In this document: positions 17,524 to 26,272 of the stretch, piece after piece
How positions within the stretch are numbered: position 1 is the first letter of the stretch
Layout of the letters: every line of letters begins with the position of its first letter
Source of the DNA: Pseudolabrys sp.
GTDB taxonomy: Bacteria; Pseudomonadota; Alphaproteobacteria; Rhizobiales; Xanthobacteraceae
Assembly (NCBI GenBank): GCA_030684935.1
Contig: JAUXXH010000011.1
Span: 1 to 64,000 of the forward strand
Direction of reading: 5' to 3'
DNA length: 64,000 bases
Notes under the pieces: model-generated
Databases searched by the model: none
The model's input: the letters and a program-made list of their open reading frames with translations, nothing else
Told to the model about the DNA's origin: nothing
Translations under genes and position numbers: made by a program

Positions 17524-20265
17524 TTATTCGGCGGGTTGCATGGCGGCGGGCGGCAGCGAGCCACCACGCTCGATGTCGTGCAGCAGACCGCCGCGCCGGG
17601 TGTAGAACCACCAGGTGATGGCGATGCAGGTGACGTAGAAGCCCATGAAGCCCCACAGCGCCATCTCCGGTCCGCCCGTCAGCGAGATCGAGGTGCCGTA
17701 ACTCTTCGGGATGAAGAAGGCGCCGTAGGCCGCCACCGCGGAGGTGAAGCCGATGATCGCCGCCGATTCCATCTCGGCCTGCTTCTGGCGGACGCCGATG
17801 CTCATGCCCGGCTCGAGCCGGAGGAGCTCGGCGCGCATGATCGCCGGGATCATCTGGAAGGTCGACGCATTGCCGACGCCGGTGGCGAAGAACAACAGCA
17901 TGAACATCGCAAAGAAGCCCCAGAAGGCGTGCGGCTGATCCTTGATGCCGAGGAAGTACAGCACGCCGCCGACCGCCGCGATCATCAGCGTGAAGACCCA
18001 GAAGGTGACGCGGCCGCCGCCATAGCGATCCGACAGCCAGCCGGTCGCGGAGCGCGACAGCGCGCCGATCAACGGTCCGAGGAAGATGAACTTGAGCGAG
18101 TCGACCTGCGGAAACATGGTCTTGGCCAGCAGCGGGAAGCCCGCCGAGTAGCCGATGAACGAGCCGAAGGTGCCGGTGTAGAGCCAGCACATCAGCCAAT
18201 TGTGCTTGCGCTTGAAGATCACCGCCTGATCGGCGAACGACGCCCGCATGTCGGCGATGTCGTTCATGCCGAACCATGCCGCCGTGGCCGAGGCCGCGAT
18301 GAACGGCACCCAGATGAATCCGGCGTTCTGCACCCAGAGCCGGGTGCCGTCGTTCGCCACCTGCGGTTCGCCGCCGAGCCAGCCGAACACGCCGGCGACA
18401 ATGACCAGCGGGATCACGAATTGCACGACACTGACGCCGAGATTGCCGAGCCCGGCGTTGAGCGCCAATGCGTTGCCCTTCTCCGCCTTGGGGAAGAAGA
18501 AGCTGATATTGGCCATCGACGAGGCGAAATTGCCGCCGCCGAAGCCGCACAGCAGCGCCAGCGCCAGAAAGAAGATGTAGGGCGTATCCGGGCTCTGGAC
18601 CGCCAGACCGATACCGACCGCCGGGATCATCAGCGACCAAGTCGAGACCGAGGTCCACAGCCGGCCGCCGAAGATCGGCGGCATGAAGGAATAGAAGATG
18701 CGCAAGGTCGCGCCCGACAGGCCGGGTATGGCCGCCAGCCAGAACAACTGGTCGGTCGTGAATGTGAAGCCGACCGCCGGCAGCTTGGCGACGACCACCG
18801 ACCACACCATCCAGACCGCGAAGGCGAGCAGCAGAGCCGGGATCGAGATCCACAGATTGCGGCGCGCGATGGCGCGGCCTTTGCTCTCCCAGAACACCGG
18901 ATCCTCCGGCTTCCACTCCTCCAGCACATGACCGGAGAGTGCGCCGATGTGCTTCTCCTCGTGGATCGGCTGCATCTCCGGAAACTGCGGCAATTTGCTC
19001 AGGGCCGGTTCGAAGGCCTCGCGCTCCATGCGGCGGATGGCGACGTGCATCCAGGCCAGCGAGATTGCGGCGACCAGGAACAGGAGCATGAAGCAACTGG
19101 TCCAGATGCCGGTGAGGTCGTTCAGCACGCCGAACACGATCGGCAGGATGAAGCCACCGAGGCCGCCGATCATGCCGACCAGGCCGCCGACCGCGCCGAC
19201 GTTCTGCGGGTAATAGACCGGGATGTGCTTGTAGACCGCGGCTTTTCCCAGGCTCATGAAGAAACCGAGCACGAAGATCAGCGCGGTGAAGGTGACGACG
19301 CCGGTCGCCATATGGAAGGTGATCGGGCCCTTGATGCCCTCGACCGTGTAGGTGGTCGGCGGATAGGACAGGATGAAGGTGACCAGCACCGAGACGCCGA
19401 ACATCCAGTACATGATGCGGCGGGCGCCGTACTTGTCGGACAGATGACCGCCATAGGCGCGGAAAATGCTGGCGGGGATCGAATAGGCGGCGCCAATCAT
19501 GCCGGCGGTCGTCACGTCGAGCCCATAGACGCCGATCAGGTAGCGCGGCAGCCACAGCGCCAGCGCGACGAAGGCGCCAAAGGCGAAGAAATAATAAAGC
19601 GAAAAGCGCCAGACCTGAATGTTCTTGAGCGCATCGAGTTCGAGCCAGGCGCTGCGCGGGCGCTCGCCCTTGGCGCGGCGCGCCATCTCGACCGGGTCTT
19701 CCTTGGTGACGAACCAGAAGACGATGCCCATCAGCGCGATGGCCACGGCCCAGACCTGCGCGGTGACCTGCCAGCCATAGGCCACCATGACGAAGGGCGC
19801 GATGAACTTGGTCACCGCCGCGCCGACATTGCCGGCGCCGAAGATACCGAGCGCGGTGCCCTGCTTCTCCGGCGGGTACCAGCGCGACACATAGGCGATG
19901 CCGACTGCAAAAGAACCGCCGGCGATGCCGACGCCGAGCGCCGCAATCAGGAACTGGGTGTAGGTTTCCGCGTAGGTCAACAGGAAGGTAGCGAGCGCCG
20001 CCGCCAGCATGACCACGGTGTAGACGCGGCGGCCGCCATACTGGTCGGTCCAGATGCCGAGGAAGATGCGCACCAGCGAGCCGGTGAGGATGGGCGTGCC
20101 GACCAGAAGACCGAATTGCGTCTCGTTGAGTCCGAGATCCTCCTTGATCTGGATGCCGATGATCGCGAACAGCGTCCACACGGCAAAGCAGACGGTAAAG
20201 GCAATGGTGGACATCCAGAGCGCACGGCTTTGGCCCGCAACGCTGGCAACCGGGTGGTCTTGCAT
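17524..20265 (-). CDS. narK: Fused NarK1-NarK2 nitrate/nitrite transporter
   Basis: A 913-residue protein made of two complete MFS nitrate/nitrite-porter domains joined by a linker at about 435-490. The first half has a nitrate-signature-like GGSFAVGIAYVSRWYP (NarK1-type, usually proton-linked nitrate uptake). The second has the classical GFGGGNFASSMANISFFFP followed by ALNAGLGNLG (NarK2-type nitrate/nitrite exchange). The fusion is known from Paracoccus and relatives. It is first in the nar operon, 69 bases downstream of an FNR-type box. Confidence 0.96.
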   Translation of the reverse strand: MQDHPVASVAGQSRALWMSTIAFTVCFAVWTLFAIIGIQIKEDLGLNETQFGLLVGTPILTGSLVRIFLGIWTDQYGGRRVYTVVMLAAALATFLLTYAETYTQFLIAALGVGIAGGSFAVGIAYVSRWYPPEKQGTALGIFGAGNVGAAVTKFIAPFVMVAYGWQVTAQVWAVAIALMGIVFWFVTKEDPVEMARRAKGERPRSAWLELDALKNIQVWRFSLYYFFAFGAFVALALWLPRYLIGVYGLDVTTAGMIGAAYSIPASIFRAYGGHLSDKYGARRIMYWMFGVSVLVTFILSYPPTTYTVEGIKGPITFHMATGVVTFTALIFVLGFFMSLGKAAVYKHIPVYYPQNVGAVGGLVGMIGGLGGFILPIVFGVLNDLTGIWTSCFMLLFLVAAISLAWMHVAIRRMEREAFEPALSKLPQFPEMQPIHEEKHIGALSGHVLEEWKPEDPVFWESKGRAIARRNLWISIPALLLAFAVWMVWSVVVAKLPAVGFTFTTDQLFWLAAIPGLSGATLRIFYSFMPPIFGGRLWTSVSTWSLMIPAVGIGLAVQSPDTPYIFFLALALLCGFGGGNFASSMANISFFFPKAEKGNALALNAGLGNLGVSVVQFVIPLVIVAGVFGWLGGEPQVANDGTRLWVQNAGFIWVPFIAASATAAWFGMNDIADMRASFADQAVIFKRKHNWLMCWLYTGTFGSFIGYSAGFPLLAKTMFPQVDSLKFIFLGPLIGALSRSATGWLSDRYGGGRVTFWVFTLMIAAVGGVLYFLGIKDQPHAFWGFFAMFMLLFFATGVGNASTFQMIPAIMRAELLRLEPGMSIGVRQKQAEMESAAIIGFTSAVAAYGAFFIPKSYGTSISLTGGPEMALWGFMGFYVTCIAITWWFYTRRGGLLHDIERGGSLPPAAMQPAE

Positions 20266-20280
20266 GGTCGGCCCCTCGTC

Positions 20281-20296
20281 CCGTCCCCTGGGACGG
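20281..20296. repeat. 7-bp inverted repeat in the narK leader
   Basis: CCGTCCC-CT-GGGACGG is a perfect dyad just upstream of the narK start and close to the expected transcription start. It could be a leader hairpin or a second operator. Confidence 0.4.
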
Positions 20297-20333
20297 CGTG
20301 AGGCGACCTAAGCGCGTCGGCGGCCGCTCTGCT

Positions 20334-20347
20334 TTGAGATCGATCAA
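20334..20347 (-). promoter_or_regulatory. FNR-type box for the narK-nar operon
   Basis: TTGAG-ATCG-ATCAA matches the TTGAT-N4-ATCAA consensus with one mismatch. Its centre lies 75 bases upstream of the narK start. A weak -10 (TAGGTC, reverse strand, 20305-20310) lies at the distance expected for class II activation. Binding is inferred. Confidence 0.7.
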
Positions 20348-20444
20348 AACTGGTATTTAATTACTTGCGGATTCTATTTTATACTATAGCAACCCAAGTA
20401 TTGATTATTTGCAACTCATCTCTTTTCTATTGTTATTTGGGGGA

Positions 20445-20458
20445 TTGATTATTATCAA
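20445..20458 (+). promoter_or_regulatory. Perfect FNR-type box upstream of the Crp/Fnr gene
   Basis: TTGAT-TATT-ATCAA is a perfect dyad centred 66 bases before the start of the divergent Crp/Fnr gene. TACGAT at 20485-20490 is a plausible -10. It implies activation or autoregulation by an FNR/FixK/DNR-type protein. Confidence 0.8.
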
Positions 20459-20517
20459 TTGGCAGCGCAGGCGTGCGATTAAACTACGATACAGCTGCAT
20501 CTGGCCGGGGGTAGAAC

Positions 20518-21207
20518 ATGCGTCAGGCTGAATCCGATCTCGTCCGCGCGCTGCCGCTCTTCGAAAATGTCAGCGAGAAGCATTTCGACGAGTTGATGAG
20601 CACAGCATTCCTGCAGCGATTCCCCCGAGGCGTTACCCTGATCCGCGAAGGCGACCTGCCCGACTTCCTGCATATCGTCGTCGAGGGCACGGTCGAGCTA
20701 TTCGCCAGCCACGACTCGCACGAAACTGCGCTCGATATTCTCGAACCGGTAACGACATTCATCCTGGCTGCGGTGATCCGCGACGACGTTTACCTCAAAT
20801 CGGCGCGCACGCTGACGCCCGCGCAGATCCTGATGATCCCAGCCCCGGCGGTGCGCAACGCCTTCGACCGCGACGCCGCATTTGCGCGCGCGCTGGTGAA
20901 CGAACTGGCCGTTCGCTACCGTTGCGTCGTACGCTCGCTCAAGAACGAAAAGCTGCGCAATAGCGCCGAGCGGCTGGCGAACTGGCTGCTGCAGGAAGAA
21001 GCGCACCAGGGAAACAACCGCCGCGTCAGTCTGGAGATCGACAAGCGCACGCTGGCTTCACGTTTGGGAATGACACCGGAGAACCTCTCCCGCAACCTGG
21101 CTCAGCTCTCAAAGCATGGCGTCAGCAAGTCGGGAGCCGACCTGGCCATCGACGATATTGCCGCGCTTAGACAATTCGCCAAGCCGAACAGCCTCATCGA
21201 TCAATAG
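20518..21207 (+). CDS. Crp/Fnr family regulator of nitrate respiration (DNR/NarR-like)
   Basis: A 229-residue regulator with a cyclic-nucleotide-type beta-barrel (about 10-110), a long dimer helix and a C-terminal helix-turn-helix (177-202). The recognition helix carries Glu188, Ser191 and Arg192 (PENLSRNL), the ExxSR pattern that reads TTGAT half-sites. Only one Cys (136) is present, so it lacks the oxygen-sensing FNR iron-sulfur cluster and resembles DNR/NnrR/NarR proteins that sense NO or nitrite. It is divergent from narK and very probably activates it and itself through the two boxes between them. Confidence 0.92.
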   Translation: MRQAESDLVRALPLFENVSEKHFDELMSTAFLQRFPRGVTLIREGDLPDFLHIVVEGTVELFASHDSHETALDILEPVTTFILAAVIRDDVYLKSARTLTPAQILMIPAPAVRNAFDRDAAFARALVNELAVRYRCVVRSLKNEKLRNSAERLANWLLQEEAHQGNNRRVSLEIDKRTLASRLGMTPENLSRNLAQLSKHGVSKSGADLAIDDIAALRQFAKPNSLIDQ

Positions 21208-21471
21208 AAGTTCTTTCCCTTGGTACGCGCTAAAGTGAGATACGGCGCTTTCTAGCCGATGAGTTATCAAAGGATCCGGTCTTGTGAGTTATCCGCGCCA
21301 GAATAGATTTTGTTGATTTGGGGCAATCTGCTGAGAATAGTCATCCTCACGTCTGCGAAGACTTCTGCCCACGCTGCCCGTCTCCCCACGATTATATACG
21401 GCATCAACTGCGCAATATTGGGTTTGGCATCATCCTGATTAGAGGCCGGGTGCCCAATTTATGGGACTTGG

Positions 21472-23379
21472 TCATGAGCAACATCGGCAATTCATCGCCA
21501 TGGCGACGCGCTCTTCATCGGTCAGTTTTTCCATCGGCTCCGGGTGGGCATGGTCGTGCGGTTGCGGCGGCGGGACCAGGGCCTCGGAAATCGGCTGATC
21601 GACAGGAAGTCCCTGCTTGAGCATGTCCGTCCGCCGCACCGCCGTCGCCTTGGGATCGATAACGCCGTCCGCGGTGAATACCGCGCCATACACGTTCTCG
21701 GCGGAATCGCGGCTGACATAGCCGCAGCGCACGTCGCGCTCCAGTGAATCGAGACCGCGCTCCAGCGGCGAGCCGAAACCGCCGCCGCCGCCGGAACGCA
21801 GGATATAGGCGTCGCCGGACTTGAGCGTCTGGTTGAAGGCCTTGCCGTTCGGGAAGTGGGTTTCCTTGTCGGCGTTGAAGCGGTGCAGCGCTACCGAATT
21901 GCCGGCGCCGGAATGGCCGCCGAACAGACCCCACGGCTTGCACTTCACCCGGTCCATTTGCGAGGAGAAGCGGATGTCGTGCCGGGCCTGCACCACCTGT
22001 TCGGTGCCGAGGCCGCCGCGATAATGCCCGGCGCCGCCGGAATCCTGGCGCAACGTGTAGCGTTCAATCAGCAGCGGATATTTCGCCTCGACCTGCTCGG
22101 ATGGCCCGTTATGGGTGTCGCCATCGTTGATCGCGATGGTGGCGTTCATGCCGTCGCTGTTGTATTTCGCGCCCCAGCCGCCGCCGATCAGCCCGCCGGT
22201 ATATAGATAGAATGCATTGTCCTTCGGCTTGCGGCCGTTGATGCGCGCCACCACCAGATCGGCGTGGTGACCGGCGATCACCTGCTCCGGCAGCGCCGGC
22301 CCGAGCGCCTTGAAGATCGTGTCGACCACGGTCATCGGATAGGTCATCCACATCCGCATCGCCGCGGGCTTCACCGCGCTGACGACGCGACCGGGCGGCA
22401 GGATGATGTCGAGCGAGCGGAACTGGCCGTCATTGATCGGCAGGTCGAGCGGCGAGGTGATGCACTTGAACGCGACCTGGCAGCTCGAACGCCCTGCGGT
22501 TTCGCCGGAATTGTAGAAGCCGCCGACCTGCTTCGAGACTTCGGTCAGATCGACCGTCATGCGGTCGCCCCTGACCTCGACGCGGACGCGGATCGGAACC
22601 CTGGTGCCGACGCTGATGCCGTCGTCGTCCATGAAGGATTCCGCCTCATAGATTCCGTCCGGAATGTTGCGCACGCGCTCGCGGGTGATCGCCTCGCTCT
22701 GGTCCATGATCGCTTCGATGCTGCCGAGCACGTCGTCGCGGCCGTACTTCCGGATCATTTCGAGGAAGCGCTTTTCGCCGGTCTTGACCGCAGCGACCTG
22801 GGCACGGAAATCGCCCATCGCCCGCTCCGGCAGCCGCACGTTGGTCTTGATGATCGAGACCAGCTCCTCGTTGATCTCGCCTTTGCGATAGATCTTGACG
22901 ATCGGCATCTGCAGGCCTTCGGAGTAGATGTCCGTCGTCGATCCGTCGAGCGTGCCGCCCACATCGGGCCAGTGCGCCATGCAACAGGACAGCGCCACCA
23001 GTTCGCCGTCATGGAAGATCGGCACCGTGAAGGTCATGTGGTTGAGATGACTGCCGGTGATATAGGCGTCATTGGTCAGCAGGATATCGCCCGGCTCGAT
23101 GTTCTCTGGGCCGAAGTGCGCCAGCTTGGCCTTCACCGTGTCGCTCATGCCGCGGATGAACATCGGCAGGCCGAGGCCGATCGATACCGTGTTGCCCTGG
23201 GCATCGAACAGCCCGACGGTAAAGTCGAGCGCCTCGTAGATGATCATGTTGTAGGCGGTGCGCATCAGGTTGGTCTTCATCTCCTCGGTCACGGCGATGA
23301 GGCCATTGCGCACGATCTCGGTAACAACCGGGTTGATGGCGGAAGCCTGGGCCGCGCCCTTTTTGGTGATGGCGTCCAT
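21472..23379 (-). CDS. hyuB: Hydantoinase B / 5-oxoprolinase subunit B family protein
   Basis: A 635-residue HyuB-family protein, the second subunit of ATP-dependent hydantoinases, 5-oxoprolinases and acetone carboxylases. Family landmarks are visible: the DFTVGLFDAQGN and LLTNDAYITGSHLNHM segments in the N-terminal third and the GGGGFGSPLERG motif near residue 550. The C-terminus is Cys/His-rich (NCRCCS). It follows hyuA by two bases, so the pair is translated together. The substrate cannot be fixed from sequence. Confidence 0.93.
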   Translation of the reverse strand: MDAITKKGAAQASAINPVVTEIVRNGLIAVTEEMKTNLMRTAYNMIIYEALDFTVGLFDAQGNTVSIGLGLPMFIRGMSDTVKAKLAHFGPENIEPGDILLTNDAYITGSHLNHMTFTVPIFHDGELVALSCCMAHWPDVGGTLDGSTTDIYSEGLQMPIVKIYRKGEINEELVSIIKTNVRLPERAMGDFRAQVAAVKTGEKRFLEMIRKYGRDDVLGSIEAIMDQSEAITRERVRNIPDGIYEAESFMDDDGISVGTRVPIRVRVEVRGDRMTVDLTEVSKQVGGFYNSGETAGRSSCQVAFKCITSPLDLPINDGQFRSLDIILPPGRVVSAVKPAAMRMWMTYPMTVVDTIFKALGPALPEQVIAGHHADLVVARINGRKPKDNAFYLYTGGLIGGGWGAKYNSDGMNATIAINDGDTHNGPSEQVEAKYPLLIERYTLRQDSGGAGHYRGGLGTEQVVQARHDIRFSSQMDRVKCKPWGLFGGHSGAGNSVALHRFNADKETHFPNGKAFNQTLKSGDAYILRSGGGGGFGSPLERGLDSLERDVRCGYVSRDSAENVYGAVFTADGVIDPKATAVRRTDMLKQGLPVDQPISEALVPPPQPHDHAHPEPMEKLTDEERVAMAMNCRCCS

Positions 23380-23381
23380 GC

Positions 23382-25463
23382 TCAGTTCCTCCAGATGTCG
23401 ATATGCAGGTTGCCGAAGGCGTCGACCTCAAGAATATCCTTCGGATGCACCACGGTGGTCGAGGCATGCTCTTCGATCAGCGCCGGGCCTTCGATGCGGT
23501 TGCCGGCCTTGAGCAGCGTGCGGTCGTAAGTCGGCGTGTCGATGATGCCGCCGTCCGAGTAGTAGACCGGGCGCTTGCCGCGGAACGCGGCATCGGGCGA
23601 CGCCGAACCCCTCTCGACCGGCTCCAGCGACGGTTTGCGCATCAGGCCGATGGTGGCCGAACGCAGGCTGACGATTTCGGCCTTTTCCTTCGGCGCCGAA
23701 TAGCCGTAGCGCGTCTCGTGCACGGCATCGAAGCGCTGCTTGATGCCGTCGCGGTCCTGGGACTTGAACAGTTCGGTCGGAATTTCAACCGTCACCGCAT
23801 GTTCCTGGCCGACGTAGCGCATGTCGGCGCCCCGCTGAACGACAATGCCGACGGTCATTTCCTGACCGCGCACCAGATCATCCGCGCCCTGCTTTTCCAT
23901 CCGGCCATAAAGCGCCTCCATGTCCTCGAACGAGGCCTCGGCCAGCGGCTTGAACCAGGTGTTGACGAAATCGCGGCGCAGATCGGCAAACAGCATGCCG
24001 TAGGCCGAGAAATGGCCGGGCGCGTGCGGGATGATGACCTTGCCGATGCGCAGTTCGCGCGCGATCATCGCGGCGTGCAGCGGTCCTGCCCCGCCATAGG
24101 CGATCATGGCGAAGTCGGCGGCGTCGAGCCCGCGCTCGGTCGTCACCCAGCGCACCATATGCGCCATCTTGGTCGCGGCGATCCGCAGGATGCCGTCCGC
24201 CGCCTCGACCGCCGACAGCCCCAGCGGCGTCGCGATCTTGCTCTCGATCGCCGCCGTGGCCGCCGCCAGGTCGAGCTTCATCTCGCCGCCGAGAAAGCGG
24301 TCGGAGGCCAGCCGCCCGAGCAGCAAATTGCAGTCCGTCACGGTCGGTTGGGTGCCGCCCTGGCCGTAGCAGGCCGGCCCCGGTTGCGCGCCGGCGCTCT
24401 CCGGGCCGACACGCAGCGCGTTGCCGACTTCGAGATGGGCGATGCTGCCGCCGCCGGTGCCGACTTCCTGGATATCGATCATCGGTATCTGCAGCGGCAG
24501 GCCGGTGGCGTAGCCGCCGACCAGCGCGCCGCCGGTCATCAGCACCTCGCCCTCATAGATCACCCCGGCCTTGGCGGTGGTGCCGCCCATGTCAAAGGCG
24601 ATGGCGCTCTGAATGCCGATGTTGCTGCACAAAGTCTTGCTGCCGATGACGCCGGCCGCCGGCCCCGACTCCAGCATCCGGATGCAGGACGACTGCGCCT
24701 CCTCGATATCGAACAGGCCACCGGTTGACTGAACCACCAGGAAGCTGCCGTCGAAGCCGGTGTCCTTCAGATGGCTGTCCATCTCGGTGAGATAGGTCCG
24801 CACCCGCGGACCGACATAGGCATTGGCAGCCGTGGTCGAGGTGCGCTCATACTCGCGGTATTCCTGCGACAGTTCGTGTGAGGCCGTGACGAACAGGTCC
24901 GGGAACGCCTCCTCGACGATACGCTTGGCGCGGCGCTCGTGGTCCGGGTTGCGGTAGGAGTGCAGAAACAGAATGGCGATCGCCTTGACGCCGCGCTTGA
25001 CGGCGTCACCGGCCACGCGGCGGACCTCGTCGTCGTCGAGTGCAATCAGCACCTTGCCTTCCGCATCCATGCGCTCGCGGATTTCGAAGCGCAGGTCGCG
25101 GTCGATCAGCGGTTTGTGTTTCTGGAAGAACAGGTTGTAGGACTCCGGCCGGTTGACGCGGCCGATCTCGTAAATGTCGCGAAAGCCTTGCGTGGTCAGC
25201 AACGCGCAGCGCGCGCCGCTGCGCTCCAGGATGGTGTTGATCGCCACCGTCGTGCCATGCAGGAACAGTTGCGCGGCGCCGAAGCTGGCGCCGGCCTTGC
25301 CGACGCCGGTGTCGATGCCGGTGACCAGCCGCGCTGGCGTCGTCAGCGTCTTGCCGAGGCGCAGCCGACCGGTGCGCTCGTCGAAGGCGGCGACATCGGT
25401 AAAGGTGCCGCCAACGTCGGCCGACAGGCGCAACGGGCCCTGACTGGTATTGTTGATGTCCAC
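23382..25463 (-). CDS. hyuA: Hydantoinase A / 5-oxoprolinase subunit A family protein
   Basis: A 693-residue ATP-binding subunit that activates a lactam or hydantoin ring for hydrolysis. The actin/hexokinase-fold phosphate loop DVGGTFTD is near the N-terminus, and DMGGTTAK marks the second phosphate loop. I start it at GTG 25463 (VDINNTSQ) with GGAG eight bases upstream; GTG 25472 is an alternative. No ATG fits, and the longer frame overlaps the DUF1445 gene. It lies 32 bases after that gene, whose family includes D-glutamate cyclase, making 5-oxoproline a plausible substrate. Confidence 0.92.
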   Translation of the reverse strand: MDINNTSQGPLRLSADVGGTFTDVAAFDERTGRLRLGKTLTTPARLVTGIDTGVGKAGASFGAAQLFLHGTTVAINTILERSGARCALLTTQGFRDIYEIGRVNRPESYNLFFQKHKPLIDRDLRFEIRERMDAEGKVLIALDDDEVRRVAGDAVKRGVKAIAILFLHSYRNPDHERRAKRIVEEAFPDLFVTASHELSQEYREYERTSTTAANAYVGPRVRTYLTEMDSHLKDTGFDGSFLVVQSTGGLFDIEEAQSSCIRMLESGPAAGVIGSKTLCSNIGIQSAIAFDMGGTTAKAGVIYEGEVLMTGGALVGGYATGLPLQIPMIDIQEVGTGGGSIAHLEVGNALRVGPESAGAQPGPACYGQGGTQPTVTDCNLLLGRLASDRFLGGEMKLDLAAATAAIESKIATPLGLSAVEAADGILRIAATKMAHMVRWVTTERGLDAADFAMIAYGGAGPLHAAMIARELRIGKVIIPHAPGHFSAYGMLFADLRRDFVNTWFKPLAEASFEDMEALYGRMEKQGADDLVRGQEMTVGIVVQRGADMRYVGQEHAVTVEIPTELFKSQDRDGIKQRFDAVHETRYGYSAPKEKAEIVSLRSATIGLMRKPSLEPVERGSASPDAAFRGKRPVYYSDGGIIDTPTYDRTLLKAGNRIEGPALIEEHASTTVVHPKDILEVDAFGNLHIDIWRN

Positions 25464-25495
25464 TGAAGTCACTCCGTACTCTCTTGTCTGATTGA

Positions 25496-26272
25496 TCAGC
25501 CGGTCATCAGGCGATCGGCCGGCAGGTCGGTGATGAAGCTGTGGGCCGGCGCATGGGCGATGAACAGCGGCAGCCTGGCCTGCTCGGCCGCGGATTGCGG
25601 CGTGACCCCGCAGGCCCAGAATACCGCGGTCAGGCCCGCGGGCATTGCGGGCACCGCGCCGCCGAACAGCGGATGGGCCAGATCGGCGCCGATGCCGGCC
25701 GGATCGCCGATATGGATCGGGGCCCCGTGATTGAACGGAAACCGCGCCGACACCTGCACCGCGGTAATCGCCTGTTCCGGCGTCAGCCAGCGCATGGTGA
25801 CGATCAGGTCGCCGCGGAACGGCCCGGCCGGTTCGGTCGGACGGTCGGTGCGCAGCACCCAGCGATATTTGCCGGTCGGGACGCCGGCGCGCTCCAGCGG
25901 ACCGTCGAAGGTGATGCCGGAGCCGATCAGGAACGACACCAGATCGTCGTGCCACAAATGGCTGATGTTGGTAACGTCGTCCTGCCGCGCGCCATCGACA
26001 AAGACCGCATAGCGGGCGCAGTCGGTGCGCAGATCGGCGTTAGGCGCCAGTTTATGCGGCACCGGATCGCCCGGATCGGTCACTTCGAGCACCGGGCAGG
26101 CGCGCTGGTTGCGCTGGCAATACAGCATGAAATCGAACGCATAGGCCTTCGGCAGGATTGCCAGATTGCACTGGACAAAGCCATGCGCCACGCCGCGGCT
26201 GGACCCGGTATGGCGGCCGTCGCGGATTTCCTGACGGATGCGCTGGCTCTCGAGCATGCCGGACGCGTTCAT
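25496..26272 (-). CDS. D-glutamate cyclase family (DUF1445) putative hydro-lyase
   Basis: A 258-residue protein of the DUF1445/D-Glu_cyclase family. The signatures GVAHGFVQCNLAILP, ACPVLEVTDPGDP and the Cys-containing RTDCARYAVF and WACGVTPQ segments are present. The mammalian homologue converts D-glutamate to 5-oxo-D-proline; bacterial members are poorly characterised and often called putative hydro-lyases. It overlaps the beta-propeller gene upstream (ATGA) and precedes hyuAB, suggesting a shared pathway around glutamate lactam or related compounds. Confidence 0.9.
   Translation of the reverse strand: MNASGMLESQRIRQEIRDGRHTGSSRGVAHGFVQCNLAILPKAYAFDFMLYCQRNQRACPVLEVTDPGDPVPHKLAPNADLRTDCARYAVFVDGARQDDVTNISHLWHDDLVSFLIGSGITFDGPLERAGVPTGKYRWVLRTDRPTEPAGPFRGDLIVTMRWLTPEQAITAVQVSARFPFNHGAPIHIGDPAGIGADLAHPLFGGAVPAMPAGLTAVFWACGVTPQSAAEQARLPLFIAHAPAHSFITDLPADRLMTG

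Noticed and set aside
17362-20301. A 979-codon open frame on the forward strand opposite narK, and other long antisense frames in the nar region
   Set aside because: They mirror high-GC third positions of the true genes, have His/Arg/Asp-rich translations and match no family.
17246-20347. Extended reading frame linking narG and narK
   Set aside because: It is an out-of-frame shadow; its translation matches neither protein.
20401-20414. TTGATTATTTGCAA as a third functional FNR box
   Set aside because: The second half-site is poorly conserved; kept only as a note beside the two better boxes.
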